Below, one piece after another: positions 34,712 through 59,577 of a stretch of 64,000 nt of DNA. Source of the stretch: Typhlomys cinereus (lineage: Eukaryota; Chordata; Mammalia; Rodentia; Platacanthomyidae); NCBI GenBank assembly GCA_023101885.1, contig JALPQD010000909.1, positions 1 to 64,000 on the forward strand. The letters run 5' to 3'. The position numbers and the translations under genes were made by a program. Below the pieces are notes generated by a model. That model searched no databases. It saw nothing but the letters and a program-made list of their open reading frames with translations, and was not told the origin of the DNA. Position 1 is the first letter of the stretch. Every line of letters starts with the position of its first letter.

Positions 34712-35352
34712 ATTAATCAGGGTTGTCTGAAGAAACAGTATCTAGAGAATGTTATATATATTATACATATATATGTTTATTAAAATAACTCACAATAAAA
34801 ATAGTGTCCTTCAAGGTAGCCACCCATAGCAGCCTCAATCTTGACTGGAATATTCCACAAAGCCAGAAGATCCTGAGAAGGTCTCAAGCCTTTGTTCCTC
34901 TGGAGGGGCAAAGATGCTTGTTTCCAATGATGGTGAAGAACAGCTGGGCTCCAACATCGGAGATGAACAGTGAAGAGCATGGCCTACAGACCATGCTCCA
35001 AAGGCAGCGGAAGCAGCAACAACATGGTGGAAAAGGTGAAGCTTCAAGTTAGCCAAGGACACAGACAGCAGCAGCAGCAGCTATAAAGAAGGCCATGATG
35101 CTCTAAAATTGACGGATGTGTGCAGAGTGGACTGCACAGCAAGTCAACACAGGATAAGGGAAGAGCAAGTCCCTCCTTCTTGCACCTCCTATTATCTGGT
35201 CCACCACTGGAAAGTACCACCCACTATGGGCTGGGGTTCTCCATAGCAATCAATCAAGTATCTGCAGACTTGTTCAGGGGCCATTCCAACCATTAACCTT
35301 CCACAGCTGTGCCCTAAACAGTCTGCAACTGTTGACACCAAAATGCAACCAT
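34712..35352 (-). mobile_element. MaLR-type LTR
   Basis: Starts TGTATTAATCAGGGTTGTCT with TTTATTAAAAT nearby (the reverse of the LTR poly(A) region), and ends with CTGTTGACACCAAAATGCAAC. This is the classic layout of MaLR LTRs in minus orientation. It contains a small CAGCAGCAGCAGCAG run near 35,068. Confidence 0.7.
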
Positions 35353-35359
35353 AATAGAC

Positions 35360-36040
35360 CCTGTCAATATTAATGCTTTTTCCCTGTGATACATTTTCTT
35401 CCACCTTAACCCTTTCACCATCCAGGGCCCACTTGGAGTAGCAGTGCAGAAGATCTCTTCCCCCACATTTCCAAGCAGAATACCTTGCTCTTGTCTTTCC
35501 ATTTTTATTTACTTTTTTCTACTTTTACAAGCATATTGAGTATTCATTCCAGCTTCCCTCCTTTCCCCCTCCCTTATTCTCTTCTTTCCCTTCATTTTCT
35601 TTCCCATTCTGTCACACTCTTTTTAGGGTTCACTATGGCTTGTCTACTCCTTTAGGGGCTCAGCCCTCTGTAGTATAACAAGTTTCCTCTCTTCAGGCCA
35701 CCCCATTGGTGAGTGCATTTCCCTTCACTCATCCAGCTTTAGACCCAAAGGTTTCCACGGTAAGTTCCCATTCTATGAGTGTAATAACAGCTGCCTACAG
35801 AGCAATGTGATGGACTTTCTTTCTACCACTAGGTTTATTGGCTGTCTTTCCTATTGATTATTTTTTTACCTTTTTTAAGGTTCTTGTTCCAGTTTACAGT
35901 AACAGGGATGGGTACCATTCTCACAAGCGGGTCTAGAGTCCAATCAGATGCTGTTGGTTGTCTCCTTTGGGCTCATGCCACTATTGTACTGGTGAAATTA
36001 GAAGACTAGCTCAGAGTAAATACAGTTTACCCTTAGATTA
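35360..36040. other. Old repeat-like, pyrimidine-rich stretch
   Basis: The part at 35,490-35,620 is very C/T-rich, like a reversed L1 polypurine tract, and is followed by diverged sequence. It is probably an old minus-strand LINE remnant, but I cannot align it firmly. Confidence 0.35.
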
Positions 36041-36041
36041 A

Positions 36042-36058
36042 CCAGTAGATGGCACGAG
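36042..36058 (+). promoter_or_regulatory. CTCF-like motif
   Basis: CCAGTAGATGGCACGAG fits the core of the CTCF consensus CCASYAGRKGGCRS. It lies between the APMAP CpG island and the FECH exons, so it could act as a boundary. Occupancy cannot be judged from sequence. Confidence 0.45.
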
Positions 36059-36059
36059 T

Positions 36060-36469
36060 GTCCCATTTAGGAAAAGCAGGACCAGAAGGCTGCTGCCCTC
36101 CCTGAACTTGAAAAGTTAGGGGCAGGAAGAGAAGTTTGAGGTTACCTGCATCTCAGGTTTCTTTGTGGTGTAGGAGTAGTTAAGAATCATGATCAATGAG
36201 AGGAGATATTTCCCTGTGAGCTTTCTGCAGTAATTGGATTCAGTTGTGTTGAGTAAGGTTTAAATCTCATCAACAAAGTATAAGAAAGCAGAGACCAAGG
36301 CTTTCAGTTCTAAGTTGTAGAACCCTCAGCCACTCGTGAGCCCTGCAAGGGAAAGGCAGAAGTCATTGGACAGTCGGTCTGCTTGTATCACCCCAATGGA
36401 CACAGGGTGGGTTTTCCAGAGATGCTAACAACAACTACAATGAAGGATTTGCTGAACATGATCTCGTTA
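36060..36469. other. No gene recognised
   Basis: Unassigned sequence. Confidence 0.4.
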
Positions 36470-36785
36470 GTCATCCTGTTGCTGGGACGAAACACCTGTT
36501 ATGATGAATGTAGGAGGAGGACGGGCTTATTTCAGCACACGTCCCTCTCACTCTAGTGCAGAACAGAGGAGACTGCCCAACCTCATGTCAGCCGGGAAGC
36601 AAGACAGAAAAGGGGCCCGGCTCTGAATGGCTCCCTCAAGGGCCTGTCTCCAGCTATATAATTCCCTTCTACTAGGTCCCACCCTCAACAGTTCTGCCAC
36701 CTCCCAACTGTGCCAACCGGCTGATCAATGAGCCTTCAATTTGTGGGCTTTTGGGGGTCATCTAAACTCCAAACCTAACAGTGAG
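36470..36785 (-). mobile_element. Old MLT/MST-like LTR
   Basis: GGCTTATTTCAGCACA, GTCCCACCCTCAACAGTTCTGCCACCT-type sequence and a final AAACTCCAAACCTAACAG resemble old MaLR LTRs read backwards. The boundaries are approximate. Confidence 0.5.
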
Positions 36786-37149
36786 GTGAGAGGGAACCTT
36801 TGTGCCTTCTGGTGGATTGAATCATCAATCCAAAACCAATCCTGTGGGCAGGGGCCTCAAGGAGTTGGAATTTAAGAAAATAAGAGAGTGTTCACATCAA
36901 CTGGTGTTGGAGTTGTCTCTGTGAGAGCTGCAAGGGATTCTGTACTGAGGGCCAAGCCCTTCTGAAAGCATTTGCGAATTCTACAGAAATCTAGTCCACT
37001 TCCAGAGCAAAGTCCCAAGATACTGAAATGCTGTGTTCTACAGCAGGTTCAGGGTTCACTGCAAGTCCTTAGGAGCTCAACAGAAGGAAGCACTGGGCAG
37101 GAGAGAACCTGAGACTCTAGACGTCAATGCACTTACAGTTTAGATTCCA

Positions 37150-37215
37150 GGGCTGGGGTGTGGCTCAGTGCTGAGCACTTACCTGGCATGTGTGAGACCC
37201 CGGGTTTCCCTTCCA
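37150..37215 (+). repeat. ID SINE (tRNA-Ala type)
   Basis: GGGCTGGGGTGTGGCTCAGT, then GAGCACTTACCTGGCATGTG and the GGGTTTCC box. The layout matches ID elements. Confidence 0.75.
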
Positions 37216-37431
37216 GAAGTAAATAATAAATGAGCATCTGAGTAGATGGAAAGCGGCTTGCTACCTTAGGCAGAAATGACTTTTCACAAATCATGCATCG
37301 TCTGCAAACTGTGCGATCTACTCAGTGAACTTGAGAAACAGTCGACTTGCCTGCTTTACCTTAGAAATCCAAGCTTTCCACAAACTTCTCTCATTTTTGT
37401 AATTGTATAAAACAGCTCTATGTCCTAGCTA

Positions 37432-37471
37432 AAACAACAACAACAACGACAACAATAACAACAACAACAAA
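37432..37471. repeat. (CAA)n microsatellite
   Basis: An AACAACAACAACAACGACAAC run with few interruptions. Confidence 0.9.
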
Positions 37472-37504
37472 GAAAAACTTCACAAAACCCAGAAGGATGA
37501 GGTG

Positions 37505-37870
37505 TTCGTTTCTTCTCCCTGTTGCTGAATGCATACAGGATCCAAGCAATAGAAGGGAACAGGAAGTTTCTTCTTACTCATGATTTTTGGTTACATTTCA
37601 TCAGCATGGCAGGAGAGTTCATGCCAACAACGGAGCAGAGAGAACTGGCCACACCATATCTACAGGAGGAACTAACTGTCTGGCCAGTCTGCCAATTTCC
37701 AACCAGTTCTCTCTATCTTATTTACCTGCCCAGGAACTAGTTCCAGGCTCTAGGAACTGCATCTTCTCACATTAACTAGATGATCTCCCACGGGTTTACT
37801 TGGGAATTACCTCACTAAAAAATCTCCTCACGAATATACCTACAGAGACTCAGCAGTTGTTAAACTGGCA
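37505..37870 (-). mobile_element. Diverged MaLR-type LTR
   Basis: Same family style as the LTRs at 11,560 and 25,553: GCAGGAGAGTTCATGCCAAC, ACTGGCCACACCATAT and ACTAGATGATCTCCCACGGG blocks. Confidence 0.5.
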
Positions 37871-37932
37871 TTTGCAACTAAGCCACAGGTGACAACAGAT
37901 ACCAGCAAATAGCCTGGAAGTAGCTATTATAC

Positions 37933-38008
37933 TGGGGCTGGGAACTTGGCTCAGTGCATAAGGTGCTGCCCTGCAAGCAGAAGGACCAGAGTTCAGGTAA
38001 AAGCTGCT
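37933..38008 (+). repeat. tRNA-headed SINE fragment
   Basis: GGGGCTGGGAACTTGGCTCAG and CTGCCCTGCAAGCAGAAGGA give a head only, followed directly by L1 sequence. Confidence 0.55.
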
Positions 38009-38039
38009 TTGGTATGGAGATCATCAGTAATCCCAGCAA

Positions 38040-38505
38040 AAGGATGGGAGGAGCAATGATTTGCAAGATACTCCACAGAAGTTAGGACCGAAGCAATCAT
38101 AATTGGGCATTGCATGCCCGGCGCAATGTCCAACACACTATTGACCTCACAAAGTCTAGCATCTGCTGAAGGCACCAAGATCCTTGGAGGCAAGGGATTG
38201 ACAGCCACAGTAGAGTTCCTATACTTAAGGGGAACACAGGAAAGGGTTCAGGGATAGGCCACTGGGTCCTTGTACGTCATCGGAGAGGAGGGCCCAGAGG
38301 CGAGTCAGGCATGCACAATAAAGGACTCTGGGAATTGGGGTGGGAGGCATGGGGGGATGGGGAGGAAGGGGATGGGGAGGAAGGGGTGAGGGAAGGGGGA
38401 GCAGGGGGTTCGGGGGAGGAAGAGGGAGTGAGGGAGGGAACTGGTGTGCCTATTAAGTTTGTATGAGCTGAAATAATAAAAAATGTATTATATTAAAAAA
38501 CAAAA
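38040..38505 (+). mobile_element. L1 3' UTR fragment
   Basis: Matches the L1 3' UTR at 31,030-31,470 from AAGGATGGGAGGAGCAATGA to the AATAATAAAAAATG tail. A second L1 follows immediately in the same orientation. Confidence 0.85.
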
Positions 38506-38511
38506 AAAATT

Positions 38512-39855
38512 TGTTAGACAACAAGTATCTTAAAAAATGCTCCACATCATTAGCCATCAGGGAAATGCAAATCAAAACTTCCCTGAGATATCATCTAACC
38601 CCGGTCAGGATGGCAAAAATCCACAATACAAACAACAACAAATGCTGGAGAGGATGTGGAGAGAGGGAACTCTCCTACATTGCTGGTGGGAATGCAGGCT
38701 CATACAGCCAATCTGGTGAGCCATCTGCAGATTCTTAAAGAAATTAAAGATTGAAATGCCATATGACCTTGCTATTCAACTTCTGGGAATAACCCTCTAT
38801 GCAGCAAAAATTCACCTGGATAGCACAAGCATGAGAATGTTCGTAGCAGCACTGTTAACAAAGTCATGGAATCAGCCCAAATGTCCAACAGTTGACGAGT
38901 GGATAAGGAAACTGTGGTAAATCTATACAATGGAGTACTACTCAGCCATCAAAAATGATGAATTGATGGAATTTGCCAGGAAATGGATGGAATTAGAAAC
39001 AATTATATTGAGTGAAGTATCCCAGACACAGAAAATTAAGTGCCATATGTACTCCCTAATAGGTGTTTCCTAGTACCAAACCCACTTAGAGACACTTAAG
39101 GATAATTCTGTGTAATACCTACAGTACTTGCAAAGATTATGTGCAGGACGGATGGAGAAGGAGGGCCACACCAGAAACAAGGAGAGAGGGGACCATGTTA
39201 CAGCAGAGAAAATAGGCCACCCTCAAGGACTGCAATGGGTGATATCCAATACCCATCAGTATGGAGTGAAGGGCATTGCAGGAGCAGTAAAAGTGAAAAA
39301 AAATCAACAAAACATAAACCAGAACATCAGAGACTTTGTATCAACCATCTGGAACTGGGCCAGCCTAATCTCTCCCCATCCTGAAGCTCAGAGAAATTTG
39401 TGGAAGAGGGGGCGGTAAGAATGTAAGAGCACAAGGATGGGAGGAGTAATGATATGCAAGATACTCCACACAAGTTAGGGCCGAAGTAATCATAATTGGA
39501 CTTTTCATGCCCTGCGCAATATCCAACACACTATTGACCCCACAAAGTCTAGCATTTGCTAAAGGCACTAGGATCCTTGAAAGCAAGGGATCGACAGCCA
39601 CAATAGTGTTCTTATGCTTAACAGGAACACAGGAAAGGGTTCTAGGAAATGCCACTGGGTCCTTGCACCTCATCGGAGAGGAGGACCCAGAGGAGAGTTT
39701 GGCATGCACATTAAAGGATGCTTCGGGGATAGGAGGGGGAGGCACTGGGGGATGAGGAGGGAGGGGGCGGTTGGGAGTTGGAGGGAGGGAGGGGACTGGT
39801 GTACCTGTTAAGTTTGTATGAGTGGAGATAATAAAAATAAATTTTAAAAAAAAGA
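38512..39855 (+). mobile_element. 5'-truncated L1 (ORF2 end plus 3' UTR)
   Basis: Begins at the AAGTATCTTAAAAAATGCTCC block of ORF2, and continues through the Cys-rich C-terminus and 3' UTR to an A-rich tail. The ORF2 frame is broken at about 38,670 and elsewhere. It lacks part of the 3' UTR (about 39,230) that is present in the 29 kb copy, a small internal deletion. Confidence 0.88.
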
Positions 39856-39859
39856 TGGC

Positions 39860-40520
39860 TCAGTAGTTCATTATGAACAAGTAATAGGATCAGATTCCTA
39901 TCCCAAGATCCCAAATAAAATGCTGTGTGGGTGTGACAGCCCACCCAAAAAGCTTGTTTGTTGCACTTGGACAAAGACCAGACAGACAGGGACTTGACTT
40001 AAACTTCAAAAGCATGTTCTTATTTGTCAGTGTGGCACTTAGGAGAATCCAGTCTAGACCTCCAAATGTTGATATAGGAGCTCTGTTAGGAGCATAGTAA
40101 GAAATGCAAGCTGTAAGAGGAGACAGAAGACATTCTTTTTAAGAGATAGTAGTGCATCTTACACCAACTTTTCCTGTCGTAAATAAAATCAGACAGCCCT
40201 ATTGGAATCTGTGGAACAATATGAGAAACTAAATTGTTCACTGTGTAAGTCATAAGTAACTAAGGGGAAGGACTAAGATGCTGTAGTAGTAAATTTAGAT
40301 TCCATTTGTGTTACAGACTCTGACATAAGATGTAATTATAGTCCTTGAATGCTTTGGTTTGATGGAAAGGGTTACTATTTGAGTTTTTCTGCAGATGAAT
40401 TTTGAAAGTGGATAAGCAAAGTTCTATATTCTATGTGTTGCACATGTTGTAGAGTTAGTAAGATGTTTCCTGGGGTTACCCATATATTGTGATAGATATC
40501 AGTACATATGCATCCAAACA
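39860..40520. other. No gene recognised
   Basis: Unassigned sequence in the expected FECH upstream/intron 1 interval. No GC-rich or exon-1-like block is seen. Confidence 0.45.
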
Positions 40521-40524
40521 TCTG

Positions 40525-40690
40525 TGTTTTTTTTTCTATTTTGTATGTGTATGTATCAGAGGGCACTGTGTGTTCCTGTGGAAGACCAAGGGTGATTTCG
40601 AGAATCATCCTGGATTGCTTCTCTCTTTCTCTGTCTCTCTCTGTCTCTCTCTCTCTATGTTTTCAGTTTCTTATGAGTCAAGGGCCGACT
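40525..40690 (-). repeat. tRNA-headed SINE (family 2), partial
   Basis: Shows the GAGGGCACTGTGTGTTCC and GTGATTTCGAGAATCATCCTGG blocks of family 2 in minus orientation, then a CT-rich run. The head is missing. Confidence 0.65.
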
Positions 40691-41024
40691 GGATTTTAGC
40701 ATTCCTTGGTCTGATTTTGAAAGGGAGCTTGAAAGGCATTGAAAGGCTGGATTTCCTATCCTCAGTTTGAATAGGATGGTGGATGTCAGAATATCAGTGA
40801 AGCACATCTGAGTGGGCACAGTGTTCAATTTATCGCTCTCCTATAAGCCCAGGCAGTTCTTCAGAACCGGGTGCTGCTGCTGTTGTTTATAGGGTAGATA
40901 CTGTTCCTCCAGGCCCAGCTGCAGAGGAAGAAGTTAGTCAACTCTCTGCACTAAACTAGAGTCTGGTATGCTACTTGCTTGGATGTCATGCACAAAGCCC
41001 TTGGCTTTGTCCCCAGCACCTCAT

Positions 41025-41125
41025 ACACCCAGGCAGGGTGGCACATGCCTGTAATCCCGGCCACTGGGAGGTTGAGGCAGGAGGATCACAGTTTAAGGGC
41101 TTATGAGACTGTCTCAAAAGCAGAA
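41025..41125 (+). repeat. B1-type (7SL-derived) SINE
   Basis: GGTGGCACATGCCTGTAATC, GAGGCAGGAGGATCACAG and AAAGCAGAAAAGGAAATAAA-type tail are hallmarks of B1/Alu-like elements. Confidence 0.8.
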
Positions 41126-41129
41126 AAGG

Positions 41130-41904
41130 AAATAAAACAAGATGAAGCAGCCAAAGAGGCAGAATAAGTGCAGAATCGAAGTGTAGAACAATTGTCCTGC
41201 CTGGTGGGAGCCCACTTCTAAGACAGTATGGGCCCTGTTTGTGTTAGTTTTTACTAATTATGCAAAGTTAGCAGTTTCATTGCCACAGCCTCATAAATAA
41301 ATGAGTCACACACTTTGATCACATTCTCCTCCTCTGTTGTCTTCTCTTACCACTCCTACCCATCCCCCTCCATGCCCTTCCCTGTCTCTAGTACTCCAGT
41401 AGTAGGAGCGATGTCTTTTAGAAATGCCCTTGAGGGCTGGGCCTGTTAACCCCAAGTCCCGGTAAAGAGGGTCTCTTATTAGCACAATCACTGTCCTATC
41501 TCAGAATTTGATCAGCAATGGAGGAGAGGACTCTGTAAGTAGGGCTTGGCAGTAGACATGCAGTTTGAAAAGCTGCTGATTGGAGAACGTAGCCCCAGCC
41601 CAGCTTGGTCATCCTCATTTCTTGCAGAAAGAGGTTTCATTTGTGACCACCAGTCAAAATTCTCTTCTCATAACCTATGGAATGTGCTCGAATCTCATTC
41701 ATCCAGGGATTTGGAGGCATTTCAGCATGATTGAAAATATTTGGTTAAATCCCATCATGTAGTTCAGGACTAAATTTGTCTGAAATAAGGAGATGTGCGT
41801 TTGAGGCTTCATTGGAGTGGAACTGAACTTCCATTCTGACTTCAGTCTTCCCAAGTCTACCTTGTGTTAGTAAGGATTACTTGACATAAGCTCATATAAT
41901 TGAC
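41130..41904. other. No gene recognised
   Basis: Unassigned sequence. Confidence 0.4.
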
Positions 41905-42045
41905 TCTGCTGAGAATGTGCACCATCTTGTGCACAGGCAGCGTCTGGCTGTGTAGTTCATGCTGGATTCAAACTAGAGATCTCCTTACATCAGCATTTTT
42001 TTGAGTGATGGAATTATTGGCGTGTGCCGCCATGCCTGGTGAATA
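41905..42045 (-). repeat. B1-like SINE, old
   Basis: Reverse-strand B1 features: TTCAAACTAGAGATCTCCTT, ATGGAATTATTGGCGTGTGC and CGCCATGCCTGG. Diverged. Confidence 0.55.
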
Positions 42046-42444
42046 TGACCGTTCAGGGAGAAGGAGATCTTACAGTAGCCGGGAGACACCACGTTCTTAT
42101 AATTTGTACCCTCACTGAGTGGTTGAAGAGGTCAGAGCAGGTGCAGAGTTACAAAGTAAGAGTTACAAACTAAGGCTCTATAAGATTGTAGTCTGGCCCC
42201 AGCTTGAGCTGAATTCAGAGTCAGACCTACTTGGTTCTTGCGGGGCACTTTTGCCTTGAGAAGAAGCAAGGTAGGAGATTCATCTCAAGTTGGTCTTAAT
42301 CCTGATGATTTAAAAGTGAGGAAGGAGGTGACATGTGCACACGGGGCAGAGTAACAACCTCTGTGATTTGTTGTCTTCTTTCATACTTACTGGATGGCTT
42401 TGGTTTAATTTAACTCTGCATGTTACAACTAAGCCTGGGAAGTG

Positions 42445-42772
42445 GGGGGAGTAGGAGGATGAAGAGCAGGCTGAGGACACGACTAAGCACTTGCCCTGCA
42501 AGCGTGAGGACCTGAGTACAGGTCCCTAGAGCCCCTGAGAATGCCAGACACAATGGCATAAGCATCTGTAATCTTTGCGTGTCTGCTGGAAATGGGAGGT
42601 GGAGACCCAGGATCTCCAGCAGCTTTTGAGCCAATTAGCCTGTTTATGTAGCAGTAGTGGGTTTCAACCCACTGGCTTTTAAACAAGGTAGACGTCAAGG
42701 AACAACACCTGAAGGCAATACTCGGGTTCCTGAAAGTTGCCATTTACTTCTATGTGTGATTTGTGGAACATT

Positions 42773-42811
<39 letters not shown>
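42445..42811 (+). repeat. Old B3-like SINE with (CA)n end
   Basis: AGGACACGACTAAGCACTTGC, CTGCAAGCGTGAGGACCTGA and GCATCTGTAATC blocks give an old tRNA-type SINE. A (CA)n microsatellite at 42,775-42,811 closes it. Confidence 0.5.
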
Positions 42812-42812
<1 letters not shown>

Positions 42813-42814
42813 TT

Positions 42815-43660
42815 CAAGAGTGTACATGGTAGCACATGTATCACATGTAGGAGAACAAGCCAACACACTAGTGTGTGTTCTTCCCTCCAGCATTAACCAA
42901 TAACCTCCACGACCGCGTGGAACAGAGAGCTCATGACATCTCCCAAGCTCCTGCAGAGAAGAGACCTTGAGCTATTGACCTGCAGGAGGATAGAGTCAGG
43001 AAAGTATTCTGTGCAGACCCTGGAATTGAATGCAGGGTTGGGATAGAGGGACAGAGAATTCTTGAGTCCTGAGTCCTGGGAGCCTGGTCATGTGTAGTGT
43101 AGGTTCTGGAAGTCTCTACACCTCACAGGGCAGGGCATACTGACAAGAGAATCAGAACACACCTTGTTTCCCAGAAACCGCCTGTTCCCCCCCCCCAGAA
43201 GCCCAAAGTAGTAGTTGGGTTCCTGTCTTGGATGCTTTACTAGAGAAGGCTTGAAGACAGAAGTGAAATCGTCACTTGTCCATCAGAAGCTTCCTGTCTG
43301 TGTGTGATGCCCTCGTCCCTTCTCTAAGCACTGTCCCTCCTCCAGCAACACTGGGGATGTATAGTCATTCTTGGGAAGGCTCATTGCCAAATCTGCAACC
43401 GGTGCAGGATGAGAAGATGTATGTGGCTTCTGAAACCCCTTCCTGCAGGTTTCCATAAAGCCATCCTGGTGGAGCCAACCTTTCCTCCAGCCCCTTGAAG
43501 AAGACTTAAGTGCTTTCGATGCCCTGCAGAGCAATGCTAGGAATGTCACCCTTACCATCACATCTCTTTCAATTTTAAAGCCGGGAATTATGCCCCAGAA
43601 CCTCTTCAAAAGAAACCATTTTCCAACTACACTTCATGCTAGTACTTTAATTTGTTACAG
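42815..43660. other. Upstream of FECH exon 2, no exon recognised
   Basis: I searched this stretch for FECH exon 1 (an initiator followed by an Ala-rich mitochondrial presequence) and saw none. It has no CpG island. Confidence 0.5.
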
Positions 43661-56440
<12,780 letters not shown>

Positions 56441-56790
56441 CCCTGCCCGAGGACCCACGGGATTACCAGATGCTCGCAATCTCCCAGGGGGAGGAGGATG
56501 CTACTTCGAGATCAAAGAAGCAAGCCACGTTGGTCTCTGTATGACCCTTGGACATAGACTCATTTCTTCCTTGTCGCTGTCCTGCAGCCACTGTGAACCG
56601 AACTCGAGGCGGAGTGGGGGGGGGGGAATTGAGGATTAAAATTCAGACACCAATGTCTTTTTCACAGGAGGGTATAATGTGTGAGCAGAAGACAGGCAGC
56701 CCCAAATATTTATTTCATACAATGTTTATACAGAAAGAGAATATGTTAACAACAAAGTGGAGGAATAAACGCAGTTGAAAATGCAGCTGT
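56441..56790 (+). other. FECH 3' UTR
   Basis: Non-coding tail with a poly(G) run (56,617-56,629) and an AATAAA signal near its end. Longer isoforms using a more distal signal are possible. Confidence 0.75.
56764..56769 (+). terminator. FECH poly(A) signal
   Basis: AATAAA about 325 bp after the stop codon, the first canonical signal downstream. Confidence 0.75.
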
Positions 56791-57125
56791 GTAAACCAGC
56801 TCATTATTTCCTTTCTTTATCTACAGAATTTAGGAATAGCCATTGCACTTCTTTGTAGCCCAAACGATTAATGGGCAAAACACATTCTCGGCAGAATATT
56901 CACTTCTTTCAAGGTTAATAAGCAAGATAGTATTTTTGACTGCACTACTCAGGGCTCAAAAGTCTTCAAGATGCAGTTTCTCAGGCTCCCACAATTATGG
57001 GAACATTCCTTATGTCCCACAGAAAGTAAAAGATTCGCCAAGCATGTTCAAAACGCATCAGCACTCAGGTGTAATTTATAACGGTCATCAGTAAATATGC
57101 TCCCCACACTTCCTTTCTTTTCTGC
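56791..57125. other. No gene recognised downstream of FECH
   Basis: Unassigned sequence. It may include an extended FECH 3' UTR. Confidence 0.45.
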
Positions 57126-57129
57126 TTCT

Positions 57130-57245
57130 TTCTTTTTTCGAGGTGATGGAGGGCGGGCATCTCTATGCAGGCCTCCAACTCCAGATCTTCCCCTCTTCAT
57201 CTCCCAAGTGCTGAGATTACAAGCGTGCCACCCTGTGCCATTCTT
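57130..57245 (-). repeat. B1-like SINE
   Basis: The reverse strand has B1 features: CCTCCAACTCCAGATCTTCC, CTCCCAAGTGCTGAGATTAC and AAGCGTGCCACC. Confidence 0.7.
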
Positions 57246-57254
57246 GAGGCATGG

Positions 57255-58600
57255 ACTTTGACATCAGGAGAACTCCATGAATTGGAAAGAAAAAGGAAAC
57301 AAAAAGAATCAGTGAAACAAACAGTTGATTCTTGGAAAAGATAAACAAGATCATCATCAACAAGCCATTCACCAAATTATCTGAAAGAGAATACCTAAAT
57401 TAATAAATTGAAAAAGGAAAAATTAAAATTGACCCTGAAGAAATTCAGAACATCATAAGGACATACTTCAAAAACATTTACTCTAGTAAAATAGGGATGA
57501 AGTTCTGAATATATACAACCTTCCAAAGTTGAATGAAGATGAAATAAATCATTGAAACAGTCCTCTAACAACCAATGAAATTAAAATAGTAATTACCAAT
57601 CTCTGGGCTAAAAAAAAAATTTCAGGACCAAACAGATCCAGTACAGAATTCTACTAGACTTTTACAGAAGAACTAACACCACTAAAATTATTTCCCAAAT
57701 AGAAAAGGAAGAAACACTCCCAAATTCTTTCTATGAAGCCATGTTACTCTGATTCCAAAACCAAAACCAAATAAAGATACATCAATCAATGAGAACCTAT
57801 AAGGCAATATTTCTGATGAACACACATGCAAGAAATCCACAATACTGGCAAAGCACATCCAAAAATGTATCTGAAAAGATCATTTATCATAATCAACTCA
57901 GGTTCATGACTAAAATACAAGGATGGCTTGACATATATAGATCAATAAATATAATTCATCACATAAACAGACTCAAAAACAAAAAATATATGGTCCTTTC
58001 AATACACAAAAGGCTTTGACCAAATTCAACATGCCTTCATGATCAAAGTCCTAGAGAAGACAGTAATGAAGAGAACATGTAAAAACATAATGGAGACAAT
58101 ACAACAACCCTGAAGGAAAAGAAATCTAATGATGGGGAATGGCAGGGGCAAATGGGGGAAAACTTTAACACTAAATCAGGAATAAGACAAGTCTGTCCAC
58201 TCTCACCCCTCCTGTTCAATATTGTTCTTGAAGTTCTACCTAGAGCAGTAAGGCAAGAGAAGGAGATAAAAGGGATACAAATAGGAAAGAAAGAAGTTAA
58301 GGTATCCCTCCTTACAGATGGTATGATTCTATACTTGAGAGAGCCAAATGGCTCCAACAAGAAACTGTTGAACTAATAAACACTTTCAATAAAATGGCAG
58401 GTTGTGAAATCAACATTCAAAACTTAGAAGCCTTCCTATACACCAGAGGAAACCACTGGGAAAGAAATGAGGGAATCAATGCCAATTGCCATAGTCTCAC
58501 AAACAATAAAATACTTGAAATAAACTGAACCAAGGAAGTGAAAGAACTGTTCAAAAAAAAACTACAAAGGCTTGCAGTCTTTGATGGTGGCCAGTCTAGC
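57255..58600 (+). mobile_element. Old L1 ORF2 fragment (reverse transcriptase region)
   Basis: The plus strand reads through ORF2 with many indels. At 58,152-58,376 the RT block [20 protein letters not shown] is clear, and the catalytic FADD position reads LTDG, so the polymerase is dead. Confidence 0.85.
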
Positions 58601-58655
58601 CAAACAGGTGAGCTCAAGGTTCAGTGAAAGATGTTACTTCAAAACACAACTTGGA

Positions 58656-58939
58656 GGAATTGGAGAGGTGGCTCAGGGGTTAAGCCTCTGCCTTGCACGC
58701 AGAAGGTCCTCAGTTCGGATCCTAGACCCCAAGTATAGACTCCGGGCAGAAGCGGGGGTGGCCTGCGGTTCTGGTCCTGATAGTGTGGAACCTGTGAATC
58801 CCAGGTAGAGTAAACAAGGTGGAGGTGGTGTCGGTCCATCATTGTTCCCGAATCCACTCGTGATTCTACATACACATACACATATACACATACATACAAA
58901 CACGCACACATGCACAATTGAATAAAAAAAGAAACATAA
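58656..58939 (+). repeat. tRNA-headed SINE (family 1)
   Basis: Inserted near the old L1 sequence and flanked by the 17-bp duplication TCAAAACACAACTTGGA / TCAAAACACAAGTTGGA (58,639-58,655 and 58,940-58,956). It has a full head, GC-rich body, CA-type microsatellite and AATTGAATAAAAAAAG tail. Confidence 0.92.
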
Positions 58940-59069
58940 TCAAAACACAAGTTGGAGAGTGACTTAGGAAAACTTATCTGACCCCTGGGAACTGTGCCCA
59001 TAAGTACACACACAAACTGCAAAACATACATATTAGAAGCATTTTGTGTCTTTTCAGACTCCAGCAAAA

Positions 59070-59536
59070 AAAAATAAAACTGCAAATCAGCATGAAGAAT
59101 AGAAAAATAAGCAAAATACATAGAAATTGAATAATAGGCTCCCAAATTTACAGTGGCTACCTGGCAAAATTAGGAGGGAAATCTAGACATTTCAAGAAAC
59201 AGTTGAAACATGATACCATAACAACAATCTGTGGGAAACAGCAAAAAGAGGCTCTGGTTTCAGTCCTTCAGCCTTATGCATGCCAATATAAAAACTATAC
59301 CAATAGACTAAGGGCATTATATAGAAACTTCACATTGCTTAAGCACCAGAGACCAGAAAGGACCAAAGATGCACCTAAGAGACATAGAAAAACAAGAACA
59401 AACCAAAGCTCAAATGACTAGAATGAAAGGTATACTAAAGATCATAGCAGAAATAAATACACTTGAAACTGAAAAATTGCAAAAGATCAAGAGAACAAAA
59501 AGCTAATGTTTTTAAAGTTTATTTTATTCTTTTTGC

Positions 59537-59577
<41 letters not shown>

